From contig CM068592.1 of NCBI GenBank assembly GCA_035048485.1, positions 33,460,501-33,524,500 on the forward strand: 64,000 bases of DNA, given 5' to 3'. The notes beneath the pieces were generated by a model, which worked only from the letters and a program-made list of their open reading frames with translations, did not search any database and was not told the DNA's origin. Positions 33,723 through 46,290 of this stretch are shown here, one piece after another; position 1 is the stretch's first letter; every line of letters starts with the position of its first letter. A program made the position numbers and the translations under genes. The DNA comes from Pteria penguin (Eukaryota > Mollusca > Bivalvia > Pterioida > Pteriidae).

Positions 33723-35700
33723 GTGTGACATATATTCGATACCCTCCATTTTTCCTATCCGACGATTGTGCACGTTAAATACTTTTAAGGCCCGCGGGAG
33801 CATTCAGTAAATGTCTTGCTATTTAAGTAGATGTATTAAATTGAAATGCAGTATATGTCTGCCAGATGTCTAATGTGACAAATACAATTTTATTGTATGA
33901 AATAAGAAGAGTGGGAACAGTGGGAAAGCAACTTAAGGTAACAAGGACATCGATGCATAGCATCCATTCGCCGGCAGAACTGAGTACTCTTAAAAATATT
34001 CGCTTCCTGAGATTAGAGGTCATTTCAGTGCGATACCCATCCCAATGACCATTATCGGAAGCTACATAACGATGGTGTAAGAGAAGCAATTCAGTTCACA
34101 AATGTTTTCTTAATGTAGGCAAAAAGGATAAGAATAAACAAAATCACTAACAGCAACAACAAGGAGAAGAAATCAATTGACTAATAATTAAATCTACGCG
34201 AATTAACTTAGGGGAAAGTCATTAAGTTTACAAAAAAATAAGTAAGATAAAATAAAATACAATGAATTGTTAAATAAATAAATAAATTTAAACATAATAA
34301 ACTGCATAGCGATATTTTGCGCTCGCAATTTTTGTTGTTCATAAACTAAATGTTAATTATATCTTTTCTTCTTATTTTTCATAGTCGTTTATTTCCATTT
34401 CCTTCCAAGTAGTAGCGCTACATCATTTAATAAGGCGAACACAAGATACGACGAAAACAACGTCTCCCAAAATACACGAGACCCTGAGGCCCCAAATCTC
34501 CATCAATATAATCACGATTATCAGACGATAATCACGATATGCTTCGATTAATGCTACTGCTCCATGTTTTATCTGCTTATGAATTTTCTCTTCCTAGGAA
34601 TACTAGATTACATATGAGCCACGGAATTTGGTACATGTTTGAAAATTTTGCTACGATCTTCACCAACACGGTGCATTCCTTGGTCTGGTATTCAGAGGAA
34701 GAATGCATATAGACAGTAAATTACGTTTCATGTAAACACATTTTCTTTTCTTGAAGATTTTGTGTTACTTCCTTCTTATGTCATTCTATTTAATACAGTA
34801 CACGTATCTCCATTCAGGTCTATCGTTTTAACATTGTGTATTCGAGACAGCTTATTGACGATTGTTGCAGATGCGGATCCAGGAGGAGTTTCCGAGGACT
34901 GGAGTTCCCGTTATTTTTCGCTGGAAATTTAACCAAATCATATTTTCGACTCCTTGAGAATAGATCACTTCCACGCCCCTTTAAAACTGATCGGTTGACA
35001 CCTACTGTAGATTGTATTTGTAATCCCTTTTTATTTTAACATTTTGGATCCGCTGTTTGATTGGGTACAACAATGCAGTTTGGCTGTATCAGGCCCATTT
35101 ACACAATGTTAGCTAACAATGTAAATTGCATGTCGCCATGACAATTCTGAACTTGGTTTTTACCATACTAATCAGGCTTAGCTTTTTGTGACGAATCAAG
35201 AAAAAACCCGTCTCATTCCCCTAGACGATTTTGCATTTTACTATATTAGTATATGTCGTGACTTACGGCCCTGTATTGCATATAAAATTTGAAATGAGAC
35301 AAGAAGCAATTTTGACAGATAAAATGAAAACAAATCGCGATGTTTAGATTATTACTTGTAGTGTAGATGTGTGTACGAGGGGTATTAACTGGTTTTCATG
35401 TGCTGACAAAGCTAAGTAAGGAACGAAGATTAAATCCAACACTGAATTTATAGTCACGGTCACGTGAATCGTTGGACAATAAACTGGGTGATTGACGTCC
35501 GCGCGATCGAAACATGTTTTACATTTTCAATGGAATGACATATTCTGTGTTCTTTTCTCAGTATTGTTAAAGTTATTGATTGCAAGAACTAAAGACATTT
35601 CACTAGTTTAGGAAATAATTGAATATTTTATGAAACAATAGTGTCGTATTTCCTTGCTTTTATGCCCACGGATCGAAGTCGCGCTCTGAGGTTCGATATT
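33721..35700. other. Intronic DNA of the plus-strand gene
   Basis: An exon-like segment begins at 34871 after the acceptor GATTGTTGCAG. In the phase expected after the first exon it reads DADPGGVSEDWSSRYFSLEI, then a stop at 34930. It may be an alternative last exon or chance. Nothing else was recognised. Confidence 0.3.
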
Positions 35701-36285
35701 GTTATATTACATGTTATAACTTTGTTGTAATCCTACCGATAGTCATGATGTAACGATATTGTTATGTTGGCATGTTGTAACTTCTTGTTGTAATCACAGT
35801 GTAATGATATTGTTATGTTGGCATGTTATAACTTCTTGTTGTAATCACAGTGTAACAATATTGTTATGTTGGCATGGTATAATTTCTTGTTGTAATCACA
35901 GTGTAATGATATTGTTATGTTGGCATGTTATAACTTCTTGTTGTAATCACAGTGTAATGATATTGTTATGTTGGCATGTTATAACTTCTTGTTGTAATCA
36001 CAGTGTAACAATATTGTTATGTTGGCATGGTATAATTTCTTGTTGTAATCACAGTGTAATGATATTGTTATGTTGGCATGGTATAACTTCTTGTTGTAAT
36101 CACAATGTAATGATATTGTTATGTTGGCATGTTTAACTTCTTGTTGTAATCACAGTGTAATGATATTGTTATGTTGGCATGTTATAACTTATTGTTATAA
36201 TCATAGTGTAATGATATTTTTATATTGGCATGTTATAACTTCTTGTTGTAATCACAGTGTAATGATATTGTTATGTTGGCATGAA
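35700..36285. repeat. 51-bp minisatellite, about 11 units
   Basis: The unit with 'GTTATGTTGGCATG' and 'CTTCTTGTTGTAATCACAG' recurs at 35761, 35812, 35863 and onward (period 51). Because 51 is divisible by three, a 125-aa open frame runs through it. That frame is a repeat artefact. Confidence 0.95.
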
Positions 36286-36470
36286 TGAAGGCGACTAACA
36301 CATTGTAATATAAGAACAATAATAAGGACAAGATCATAGGGTGTAGGTACAAGACAGATGATGATCTTCTCCGGTGAGGTTATCCTTTTTACAAAAAGTG
36401 GAACAAGCAATTCAATGGATGTTGTACTAGTCAAGTGCCAACAGCTTTTTTTTTTCTCTTAAAATATCTA

Positions 36471-36689
36471 GGTCCTTCGCCATAAACTGAGAAGATACTT
36501 ACGTCAATTATTTCATTTTAATTCATTCCATTATCAAACACTGAAATAAATTGTCATGCAGAATGCTTTAATTCTATTTATCAACAGAATAAAACTCATT
36601 AAAATCCAAATCCCAGTTAATAATTTATTGTTGAGCAGAAAACTTTGAAATAATGACTTAAGTATATTCTCAGTTTATGGCGCTGGACC
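36471..36689 (+). mobile_element. MITE family 'GCCATAAACTGAGAA', copy 2
   Basis: Left end GGTCCTTCGCCATAAACTGA; right end, opposite strand, GGTCCAGCGCCATAAACTGA. The interior (TTCCATTATCAA, AAATTGTCATGC, TTTAATTCTATTT, CCAGTTAATAAT) matches the reverse complement of the copy at 21627-21842. Confidence 0.82.
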
Positions 36690-39660
36690 CTGGGATGTAT
36701 AATAACAATAAATTATATGCACTACTATGCCCGCTTAAATCTCATTGAAATTGCAAGTTCGGAAATGTTAGAAATTTGTGTAATAAGGCTCTCTTTACCG
36801 TTAGCTTAAGTGGCACTGTTTAGCTCGCTATATTCCAGCAACTAGACCTAGAACGAAGACATAGATTTTTGCCATTTTAGAATAATTAAATTTATTGATT
36901 GATTCCAACGCAGTTGAAGGCAGAAGTGTGATCTAGAGTAAATGAAAATATTTACAATAATGATCCTACTGTTGAAAATTAATGGAAACAATTATAATCC
37001 TATAATTGAATTATTCGGCCTCCCGGATGATGAGTCCCCTGCCCTCACCTCAGAGGTGCAACCATTGAAGATACTGACTTGAAATTTGGTATGTGGCTTT
37101 TTATCAATGAATTCAAGTTCGAGTTTGGTCATGATTGACCTATTTTTGGAAGACTTTGGGTTTAGTAAATTTATGGAAACCCATGAGGAACATGTATTGC
37201 TTCAGCAATGCTCAATATGATTGTTTAAATCTAATATACATTGGATTTCGTTGTGTCGATAAGGGTATACCACGCTCAGCAATTTTCTCCTGAATCGTAC
37301 TTAATTCATCTGTATCTCGTTCAAATTCGACCTGAGGTTCGCAATACTCGCTGTAGGTACATGTAGCATGGGCATTCTGGGTCTGTCCTTGATACTATGT
37401 CACGTCTCAGTCATCGCACATGCGCCTTATATGACCAAAGGCCCGACATTATTTGAATCTGGACCTTTCAAGTAGGAGTCCGAATGGCTTAAATTTCGGG
37501 CGAACCCGTTACTGGGCCTCTACCAGTTTGGCCAAACTTTTGGCGAGATTTAAACTCCGTTATCTTCAGTATAGAAGGTCGTTAGAGTTCAACTCCTCTT
37601 CCTGTCAGCTACGTCTGGATTAATCTTTTTCTTTCATAATCTGGAAAACGACTCCGTAAAAAAAATCTATGGAGACGTACAAGATACTAATATTATAGAG
37701 AGATAGAACAGAAAATTTGCAAGTCATTCAATACATTAAATAAAATGGTACAGTAATCTAATCTCAAGATAATTGCCTTTTATCTATGATCGCAACCATC
37801 GTTATTCCCCAGTTTATATTCTTACCATAAAATGTTTGCATTAAATTGGAAATAGATATAAAAACAGGAAAGAGGAGAATTCCCTGTACGATGGCTTCAT
37901 TTGCATATGCCGTGACGTCAGTACAATAAACGAGATTCCTGAAAGGGTGATAATAGGATAAAGAGAGGAACAATTACGGTGTCAGTCCCTGGATTCCGTA
38001 AGGTTTGGGGGAAAACCGTTGTGATCACGCATGCCGATCGGAGTATCGATTCTCATTAATCTGTATACATAGAATGGTGTAACTCCGGAAGCAGAATGTC
38101 TCCCTGATCAGAATTTTCTTGGAAAGTCTTTAGAAAACTGGGGGAAATCGGTTTCTTTTTTGTTCATCGATAGAGGCCACCGGCATTCGCATTTTCAGAG
38201 CTTAGAAGAGGGGTCTGTGTTAAAACTGTCTTCTGTCTGGTCCTCCAGCACTGCGCTCTCCAGCACTGCGTCCTCCAGCACTGCCTTCTCGTTTAGCAAT
38301 ATGTGCTAAATCCTTTTAGTCTCACGAGTGATATTCACGTCATACGCATATGTATGATGCAAGAGGTTTTTTTTTTTATTCCTTTCGTCTTTTAGTGCAA
38401 CAACAAGCATACGTCCATATCAGTGCCGTAATACTTGGTCCTCACCAGGTTTTAGTGCCGTTGTACTTGGTCGGATGAATAACGGAGATTGATATTTTCA
38501 GACAGGTGTACATGTAATTTTTATCCCGAATTTGCATTGGATTAGAATATCCCGGGCTATTAATCTATGTAGTTTAATGGTATAAGCTCTCGCAACGACT
38601 CAAAAGGGATTAGCATAGCTTAGTTTCCCTAAAGTGGATTAGTGGTATTTCCACGGTATCTTGTTAATTAATTTGTTTCATCATCGGGGCTGTTATTTCA
38701 ATTATACTTAAACTGAGTACGGATAAGCTACGGTTTGACGATCTCATAGGTAAAGGAATTCGTCGGTTAATAACGGTTAAAACTTTTACGTAATGTTTGA
38801 TCCATGACAAAGAATTCAAATACCAAAGTGTGATTGCTGTTCGGAGAAGGGGTATGGGTTATTAAGATTAAAAAATTAATGGACTTGAAGTACAGTTTGC
38901 ATACTAGCCTACCTTAAATTGGATAGAACTTAATTTGATGTCTCCGTGAGACATTACTGCGGCCATGAAAATAAAATATTTGCTTTGTCCGTCCCTCCGT
39001 GATTTCGTCACGCATTTTGTTTCTAGATTCTTGCATCCTATCCAAAGCAAATATAGATATATGGATATTTATGACAAGAGGAAGATGTTTATTGATTTGT
39101 GGTTCAATATATCAAAGGTCAGAGTCACTATTGGTATCAATATTATTGGTTTCTGGATAAATCAAGTTCCTTGCATTTTATCCAAACAAATTTGAATATA
39201 TGGATACTTATTAAAGGGAAAATACCATTTTATTTTGGAGTCAATAGTTCAGTGTCAAGGTCACCAGTGTAAAAATGGACTGAAATTATCATGCAGTTTC
39301 CAGACGATAAATCAAGTATCATGCATCCTGTACAAACCATATTTAGATGTATTAAATCTGACCTAATAGGGAGGATGCCTTTTGATTTGAATCTTATAAT
39401 TAAAACATGTTAGCCAAGAGGACAAAGTTTCAGCTATGAAATAAGCACACTGTGGGAGTATGTGTTTTACAAACATGCAGGAGTCTGCCATGTATTGCTT
39501 CATAATGAACACACATTGATCTACTAATGCATGGTGTGTGTTATGTGTAGAATAACAAGAATAACAAGATGTGTTTGTGAAACACTATGGTCCCGGTGGC
39601 AACAAAAGTCTGGGTAGTGAATGGGTTATAAAATCAATTAAATCTTTCAAGGCAAACCGA
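36690..39660. other. Intronic DNA with a dispersed repeat copy
   Basis: Positions 37065-37230 contain 'GTTCGAGTTTGGTCATGATT', 'TATGGAAACC' and 'GGAACATGTATTGCTTCAGC', matching 50290-50395. Positions 38241-38287 hold three copies of a short CTCCAGCACTGC repeat. Positions 38990-39350 contain diverged repeats of 'TTGCATCCTATCCAAAGCAA' type. No exon was recognised. Confidence 0.5.
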
Positions 39661-39662
39661 GT

Positions 39663-39677
39663 TAGTATTAGAAATAG
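39663..39677. repeat. SINE target-site duplication, left copy
   Basis: TAGTATTAGAAATAG, identical to 39848-39862. Confidence 0.93.
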
Positions 39678-39847
39678 TTGGTTGGTTGATTTGGTGTTTT
39701 ACGTCGCTTTCAACAATTTTTCAGTTATATCGCGACATGGAAGCAGGAGGTTACCAACCTCTTAAACATAGTGGCGCAACCCGGGAATCGAACCCGGATC
39801 GTCGGCACCGCAAGCCAGGTGCTTAACCACTACACCAAGCCTGTCCC
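39678..39847 (-). mobile_element. tRNA-derived SINE, copy 2, with intact target duplication
   Basis: Minus-strand head GGGACAGGCTTGGTGTAGTG with A box, B box GGTTCGATTCCCGGG, the same body as copy 1 and a tail TGAAAGCGACGTAAAACACC with (CAAC)n. It is flanked by a perfect 15-bp direct repeat, the signature of target-primed reverse transcription. It lies inside the long first intron of the plus-strand gene. Confidence 0.95.
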
Positions 39848-40210
39848 TAGTATTAGAAATAGACATTATTTGCCTGAATAAAAACTACTTTAAGCATACA
39901 AGGTACAAGTACTCCGCAACGACGAGACGAAGTCTCACCAAACACGAGAGGAGTTTTCCTGAGGTCCTCATACTGAATGTGTCATAATGTCGTTTAAGTC
40001 TTGAATTATTGTGAGACATAGACAATATGTGCCCGGATCACGGCTACTTTTAGCATACGGAGTACTACATGTATAACTCCGCATTGACGATGGGGAATCT
40101 CATCGAATACGAAAGTAGTCTTCTTTAGGTTCTGATACTGATTGTGTAATATCATTTTAAAAATATCTTAAAAGCTTGAAATATTGGGAGACAAAGAAAC
40201 TGCCGACTAA
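39848..40210. repeat. Two diverged tandem units (about 160 bp) interrupted by the SINE
   Basis: 'AAATAGACATTATTTGCCTG...CTACTTTAAGCATAC' and 'CATAGACAATATGTGCCCGG...CTACTTTTAGCATAC' are successive units, each followed by 'ACTCCGCA.CGACGA' and 'GAATGTGTCATAAT'-like ends. The SINE inserted at the start of the first. Confidence 0.65.
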
Positions 40211-41535
40211 AAATCTATTTTTGTCATAAAAGTCACGGTCAAGGTCACAAGGTCATTTGATGTTGGTGTCATTTGAGGTGGCTTCATTAGCGGACTACAC
40301 ATGCTAAATATGAAGTCTTTACTTTTTATGGTTTAAAAGTCATACACAAGGTTATAGTTACAGACAGACAGACAAAAGAAAAAAAAGAAACAGTCAAGGT
40401 GAAAACGATATGCCCCTATCATTTGATCCGTGGGCATAAAAAGACAGTATCAGATTCATACAGCTGTTAGTGCGCCATACCTCCTTAAAAGTACTAAATG
40501 TATATGTACTTAACCTGTTTTCAACATTATTACATTTATGGCAGGGTTATATTTATTTAGAATCGTGACTGAAGTTTAAGCGGGTATAATGTTATTTCAT
40601 GCATGATCGACAGACCATATGTAATAATGACAGGATATTATGGTCGTTCTAAATATACTCTGAGGCCTAGTGATGGGAGAGAGGTTTGGTAAATGGTTGG
40701 ATTAAAATGCTTCTCTGATATCACCTCAGTCTGACGAACCGCGCTTTCAACTTGAAAATTTGACAAACTGGAACGTCCATCGTTATCATTCGACGAAAAT
40801 GAGAGAGAGAGATTGTACCTTGTTTTAGTATCCGACCTTGTTTGTCAATATGGCATGTCGTTTCATTTGTTAGTGTATCTTGGATAGATCATAAAATGTT
40901 TCATAATGTTATAACTGAAAAGGGTGCGATGACAAACTACACCCCTCCCCCCGCCTCCCCCAACTGCCAACACTTACACACATTTTCTGGACGTTCTTCT
41001 CGATTCAAGCCTCGGTGTAAGTTCTATTCAGACCACTTGCAGTTGTGTAGTCTGATTTCTGAACCGTCCGCTACAATAGGTCATACAATTATATCATACG
41101 TCTTCAACCATGTAAAGACGTCTCTTGATTCTAGTAGATTATAGTAAATTATAAATATAGATAATTAATTTTACCATCGTCGGTTGATATTAAAGACTGT
41201 TATATCAATAAATGTCATAAGATAAGTGAGGTCATCAAGACACTATACGCCAAGGCATATTATTGTGTGAAAGGTACGATAGTGTATTGGGAAGTTAGCG
41301 GGCTTTAACCAATAACGATTAAGCTTGCGAAGAGTTGCAAAAAGTTATGATATTTATTGATAGACTTGCAATTCCTGTCTAGATCTTAAAATATCAGCGA
41401 TAGCAAGCAAGAGCAGGTAACTCCAGTCTAACTTATTGTTTACTGTTTATGAATGGTTCGACCGTGCATGACTGAAATGTTGTCTTTTTTTTGGTATCAC
41501 AGACAAACAGACAAATCGTTTATCTATAATAAATA
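40211..41535. other. Intronic DNA
   Basis: No supported exon. The 100-aa plus-strand frame at 40842-41144 has no recognised motif. Confidence 0.35.
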
Positions 41536-41537
41536 AA

Positions 41538-41623
<86 letters not shown>
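41538..41623. repeat. (TA)n microsatellite
   Basis: About 43 TA units. Tyr-Ile open frames on both strands are artefacts. Confidence 0.95.
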
Positions 41624-41625
<2 letters not shown>

Positions 41626-44600
41626 CACAAGAAAGCGACAAACGACTAAAATAAAAAAGGTCAAATTTTCGAGGCAATCTGCCCCTTCCTCAGGACAAAA
41701 CAATAAAAAAACCCTACATAGATAGAAATATGAAAAAAGAAAGCTATATACAAAGTACTATTCTAATTATCGGACGCCAGCTACATTTTGCGTGTTTGTA
41801 GTTCGCTGTCTAAATGTAAAATGACCAGGCCTTTATCCGATATCTTGGTCATAGGGGAATAGGGCGACACCTACATATTTGTTTTGAGGAGCTATTTAGA
41901 AGTACTTTTGCTATCGATGGATTGGCGTTATAAACCAACAAATCAACAACAAAATAAGCTAGAAACCGGACAAATATCTGGATGTGGCACCTAGTATTAA
42001 GTGTTGGAGGAAACTGGTCCAAGTAGTAAATTTTGTCGAATGGTAGATTTTGATTTTCTGATATTAAGAAAAGGGACACGCTGAGTATCTTAAATCGAAA
42101 GACTTTGTTTAAAACGTTTATCAGAGACATACATACTTTATATATGTGTATATATGTCTCTGCGTTTATGTATGCATTAAATGCATTACACAATACTCGA
42201 TGTTATCCGTCTTATGGATAGCTGGTATAATCGACGGTTTCCGACTTTTTAGGAACAGACGTCTTTAATTGTAACCACGGAAATGGTTCATTCTCACGTA
42301 ATCGGATAGTTTACTAAGGTAATGTCATTGATTCAGTCAGGTCCCGGAAGTTGACAAGAGACCTACATAGTTTAACTCAGGACAACGATGCTATAATGGA
42401 TGCTTGCACGTGTCATTGTCTATACATATCTCGGGGCTGTTTGACGAATGAATTCCTACATCCATTACATTAAATGGGGAAGGGGGGAGGCAGGTATGAT
42501 AAGAGAAAGAAGAGGAAAGGAGTTACGAGGAAGTTGTGAAGTGATGAGAAGGAAATGAGAAAAATAGTGAAGAAAAAGGGGAGAGGAAATGGGGTGGAAC
42601 GGGGAGAACCATTACGCCATAGTAATAGTAATTGGCACGACATTTGCTACGAGTAGATTTGGTAAACGACATAACGTATTCTGCCTATACTGCCACGTGA
42701 TAAATCCTTGACAGTGCAATGAAGCAACAAATGAATTACTTAGCTTTAAAAACACGTTATACTTGATCTTGTAGTAATTGAACATAATTCATAATGTTAA
42801 AGATAAGAAGACAGGAGGGTGTTGTGAGCACCCGTGACCGATCGGCCTAGGTGCTCTTCTTCAGAAGCTCGCTGCAGCCATTCATCACCTCGAAGTGAGT
42901 AAGTTCGATACAAGGACTTTCATTCGTAAGTGCCGCTGCCCATATCTCTGATTTCCTGGGCATAATTTCTAATAAACTATGAAAAATCGTTTTGCTCGTT
43001 TGCAAATGAAAGTCCTAACAGTATTGAGATCAATATTGTGAACTACCATTTTCGAGATAAATCATCATGATTCAAGGAAATCTAAATGATTTTGGCAATG
43101 TCAAGTTCGATGACGACAGGTGTACGATGAAGACCATTTCACGGCATGTATCGCGTGCTATCTGATATAGTATTTTGCCTATTTTGGCCTCCGGCCACTT
43201 TCATTAGACAGAAGGCAAATGGTCAAGTAATCAATGAGTAATGTCCGGTCATTTCGTTCAAAGGGGTCGTCCATCAGTGTACACGTCTGTGTTTCTTTTC
43301 ACACGGTTTATAGTTGTAATTTACGAGTCCGTATATGTGTCCGTGTGTATGTAATTCGACAAGAAAGGGGTGTGCAAATAGTCGAAATGATGTAAGAGGG
43401 TCCCCAGGGAAGACCAAAATAATTTAAAAGATTACCATTCACTTTGTTCAGGATATTATGACCCAGTTTTCATGTATTCATTTATACTCTTGAATATTGA
43501 GGGAAAATTGACTACAGAGGGACAAATTTGGTGTTGTGGTCAAGCTATTATTTTGTGGTCAAGGTCAATTCCCAAATAGAAAACTATGCATTACTACCAA
43601 CTATAAGCATATGGATGAACAATGGATGTCCTAGATAATTTCTATATATAGTGCTAATATAATGTAATAGCGTGGAAATGTTCATCATCATTTCTTGTGT
43701 CACAGAATACAATGATCTGAAAATACATATAAACAGTAATGCAAATTAAATATCTGAAATGTCAATCAATTTCAATTACTATGTCAAGACCGAAAATACA
43801 TAATAGAATTATTTATGAAATCTCAGTCCTAATATACTTAACCAAACATAAATCTATGAACTTAAATAATTACTTTTCATCAGATAAATAAATTTACACA
43901 ATTATAATTAATTCAAACAATCAATTGTCACATCTTTACTTCGAAAATATTTTCATTGAATTTGTACAAATCACTCTCTTCCAAACATGTGAAGGTTTTA
44001 CACACATAGGCTTGGTATTTGTGAAAACAAAACTCATCATGGCCATTGTAGAAATAGAAATATCTTGTAATTTTGGAAAACAATCTTTGCAGTTCAAAGA
44101 ATGTGTAAAATAAGTTGAGGGAGGGAATGTCAAACAGTAAGTCTGTAAGTGTGATAATAAAGACATCAAATACTGCCTATACAGACTGTTAAATATCTAT
44201 TTACGAACATAGTTATATACTGAGGGTTCTACCATGCTTAAACTGGAGTAATAGCAGCCTCATACCATTTTTTTTCTATCGTTCTTAATCAGAAATAAAG
44301 AAAAACGTAGTAAAATGAGACGGAAAGACATTTCGTCCCCAACGTATTTCTTTTTTCTGTGTCATGACATATAAATGTATTTTAATTGTCTCATAGTTTC
44401 TGTACAATTTATGTAATCGTACACCTGTTCTGGAAGAATGAAAATGCTGAATTGCCATAAAGTTGTAACATATGAGTGAAAAATATTAACCTTCTCGTGT
44501 AGTGTAAATTTTCATTGTTGTAGGTCAAACAAAAACTTCTGTGATAAATAGGAGTTTCGGGACCTTTTATGAATCACCAGGGTAACGAATATTTGATGTG

Positions 44601-45075
44601 ACAACTCTCCAGTTATGTGACGTACATCTTAGTAACTTTTATTCAACTTCAATCGTAAAAGGTCTTTGCTTGAAACTACATTTATTATTTTAAACAACGT
44701 AAATATGAATGTTACGTATAAAGCATTTGTTTCTTGTATATTAATCTTATATAATATGTGATACATACTGACTACAAATAGGTATTGCTCCGTTGCATAC
44801 TTTTCATGCGCACCAAACGGATGCCGCCACAATGATTAAACAAGTAATGTTAACGCGGTGTGTAACACAATTTTGTTGATGGTACGTTTAGTCATATTTG
44901 AAGAGTCAGTGGTGTATATATAAACAGTAATTTCATAGGAATATACACTGCTAATAAGTGTTCTGTTGCTTTTCGATTGCACGTTTGGTCATGGTGATAC
45001 GTTTTATTCCATCCCTCATTTCGACCATAAAGTTCTCTGTGGTAATGTTGCATGTAACCTCTGTCAAGTCTGGTT
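41624..45075. other. Intronic DNA
   Basis: 42470-42620 is strongly purine-rich (GGAA, GAGG). 42830-42925 holds a palindromic GAGCACC...GGTGCTC and a loose tRNA-like 'AAGTTCGATAC', possibly a very old SINE head. No exon was recognised. Confidence 0.35.
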
Positions 45076-45079
45076 TAGT

Positions 45080-46290
45080 ATACTGGTAGGTCGGCAGGTC
45101 CGCCAGTGTACTTTGCCGAGGGTGAGTCGGAAGGTCCGCCAGAGTAATTCCCGAAAGTGTGTCGGAAGGTGCGCCAGTGTGCTTTGCCGAAAATCAGTGG
45201 GACGGTCCGTCAGTATGCTTTATTGAGGATGGGTTGGAAGGTTTGCAAGTTTGCTTTACCGAATGTGGCCAGAAATATTCGCCATTATAATTGTTGAAAA
45301 TGGGTCCAGTCGGAAAGTTCGTCAGTGTACTTTCCCGAGGTGAAGTCGGAGGATCCACCAGTGTACGTTCCCGAGGTTGGATTGGAAGGTCCACTGGTGT
45401 ACTTTGCCAAAAGTTTGTTGGAAGGTCAGGAAGTGTACTTGCCCGAGGTTGGTCGGAAGGTTAATTTAGTTTAAACAGTATTTATTGATTAGAATGCATA
45501 GGAAATGTTTACAAACAACAAAAGATCAGGATTGGGCAACAAGAAAATTTTTATATAAAGCCCTCTCCTTGAAGTCAATTTACATAGATATAAACAAGTG
45601 TCGACATCATTAAATACCAACATAAAATAAACTGTTTATACTTTTTATAAAGAAAAAAATATATAGTTAGAAGGTCTTAATAAGATGTGAATTCTTTCAT
45701 TTATAGAATATATGTTGATACGTGTACCCATATATACATACACACACATATACATAAACATATATACACATATACAGTGTGCAACTATATACATATACAC
45801 AACTATGTACATATGCACCAGCATAAATAGTCCAATGCATATAGTGTACATGTATATGCATAATAATATGTATAAAAGGTCGGAAGGTTTGCCAGTGTAC
45901 GGTCCTAAGGATGCGTCTGAAGGTCTGCATGTGTTATTTGCCAAAGGTGTGTCGGTAAGTCTGTATGTGTTTTTGCCAAAGGTGTGTCGGTAAGTCTATA
46001 TGTGTTTTTGCCAAAGGTGTGTCGGTAGGTCTATATGTGTTATTTGCCGAAGGTGTGTCGGTAAGTCTATATGTGTTTTTGCCGAAGGTGTGTCGGTAAG
46101 TCTATATGTGTTTTTGCCGAAGGTGTGTCGGTAAGTCTGTATGTGTTTTTGCCGAAGGTGTGTCGGTAAGTCTGTATGTGTTTTTGCCGAAGGTCCGTCG
46201 GAAGATCCGCCGGTGCATTATCCAGGTTTGGGTCCGAGGATACGCTAGTGCGTTTTGCCGAAAAACGGCCCAATGGTCCGCCAGTCTTTG
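45080..46290. repeat. 35-bp minisatellite split by an insertion
   Basis: Left block (45080-45470): diverged units of 'GTCGGAAGGTCCGCCAGTGTACTTTGCCGAGG' type. Right block (45878-46290): much more uniform 35-bp units 'GTGTGTCGGTAAGTCTGTAT' plus 'GTGTTTTTGCCGAAG'. About 400 bp at 45470-45877 interrupt the array. Several open frames on both strands (70-114 aa) arise only from this array. Confidence 0.88.
45470..45877. mobile_element. Insertion inside the 35-bp array
   Basis: Starts AATTTAGTTTAAACAGTATT and contains 'ATATAAAGCCCTCTCC', then an (AC/AT)n-rich stretch (45715-45860). The phrase GGTCGGAAGGTT occurs on both sides and may be a target duplication or simply adjacent array units. A related segment ('AGTTTAAACATACTTTATTT...GAAGCCCTCTCC') is at 47960-48040. 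Confidence 0.5.

Noticed and set aside
35759..36136. 125-aa repetitive Cys/His-containing open frame, superficially metal-binding
   Set aside because: The 51-bp array period is a multiple of three, so one frame stays open. There is no start context, splice context or codon bias.
42830..42925. Possible tRNA gene or SINE head
   Set aside because: Only a loose B box and a local palindrome; no cloverleaf could be drawn.
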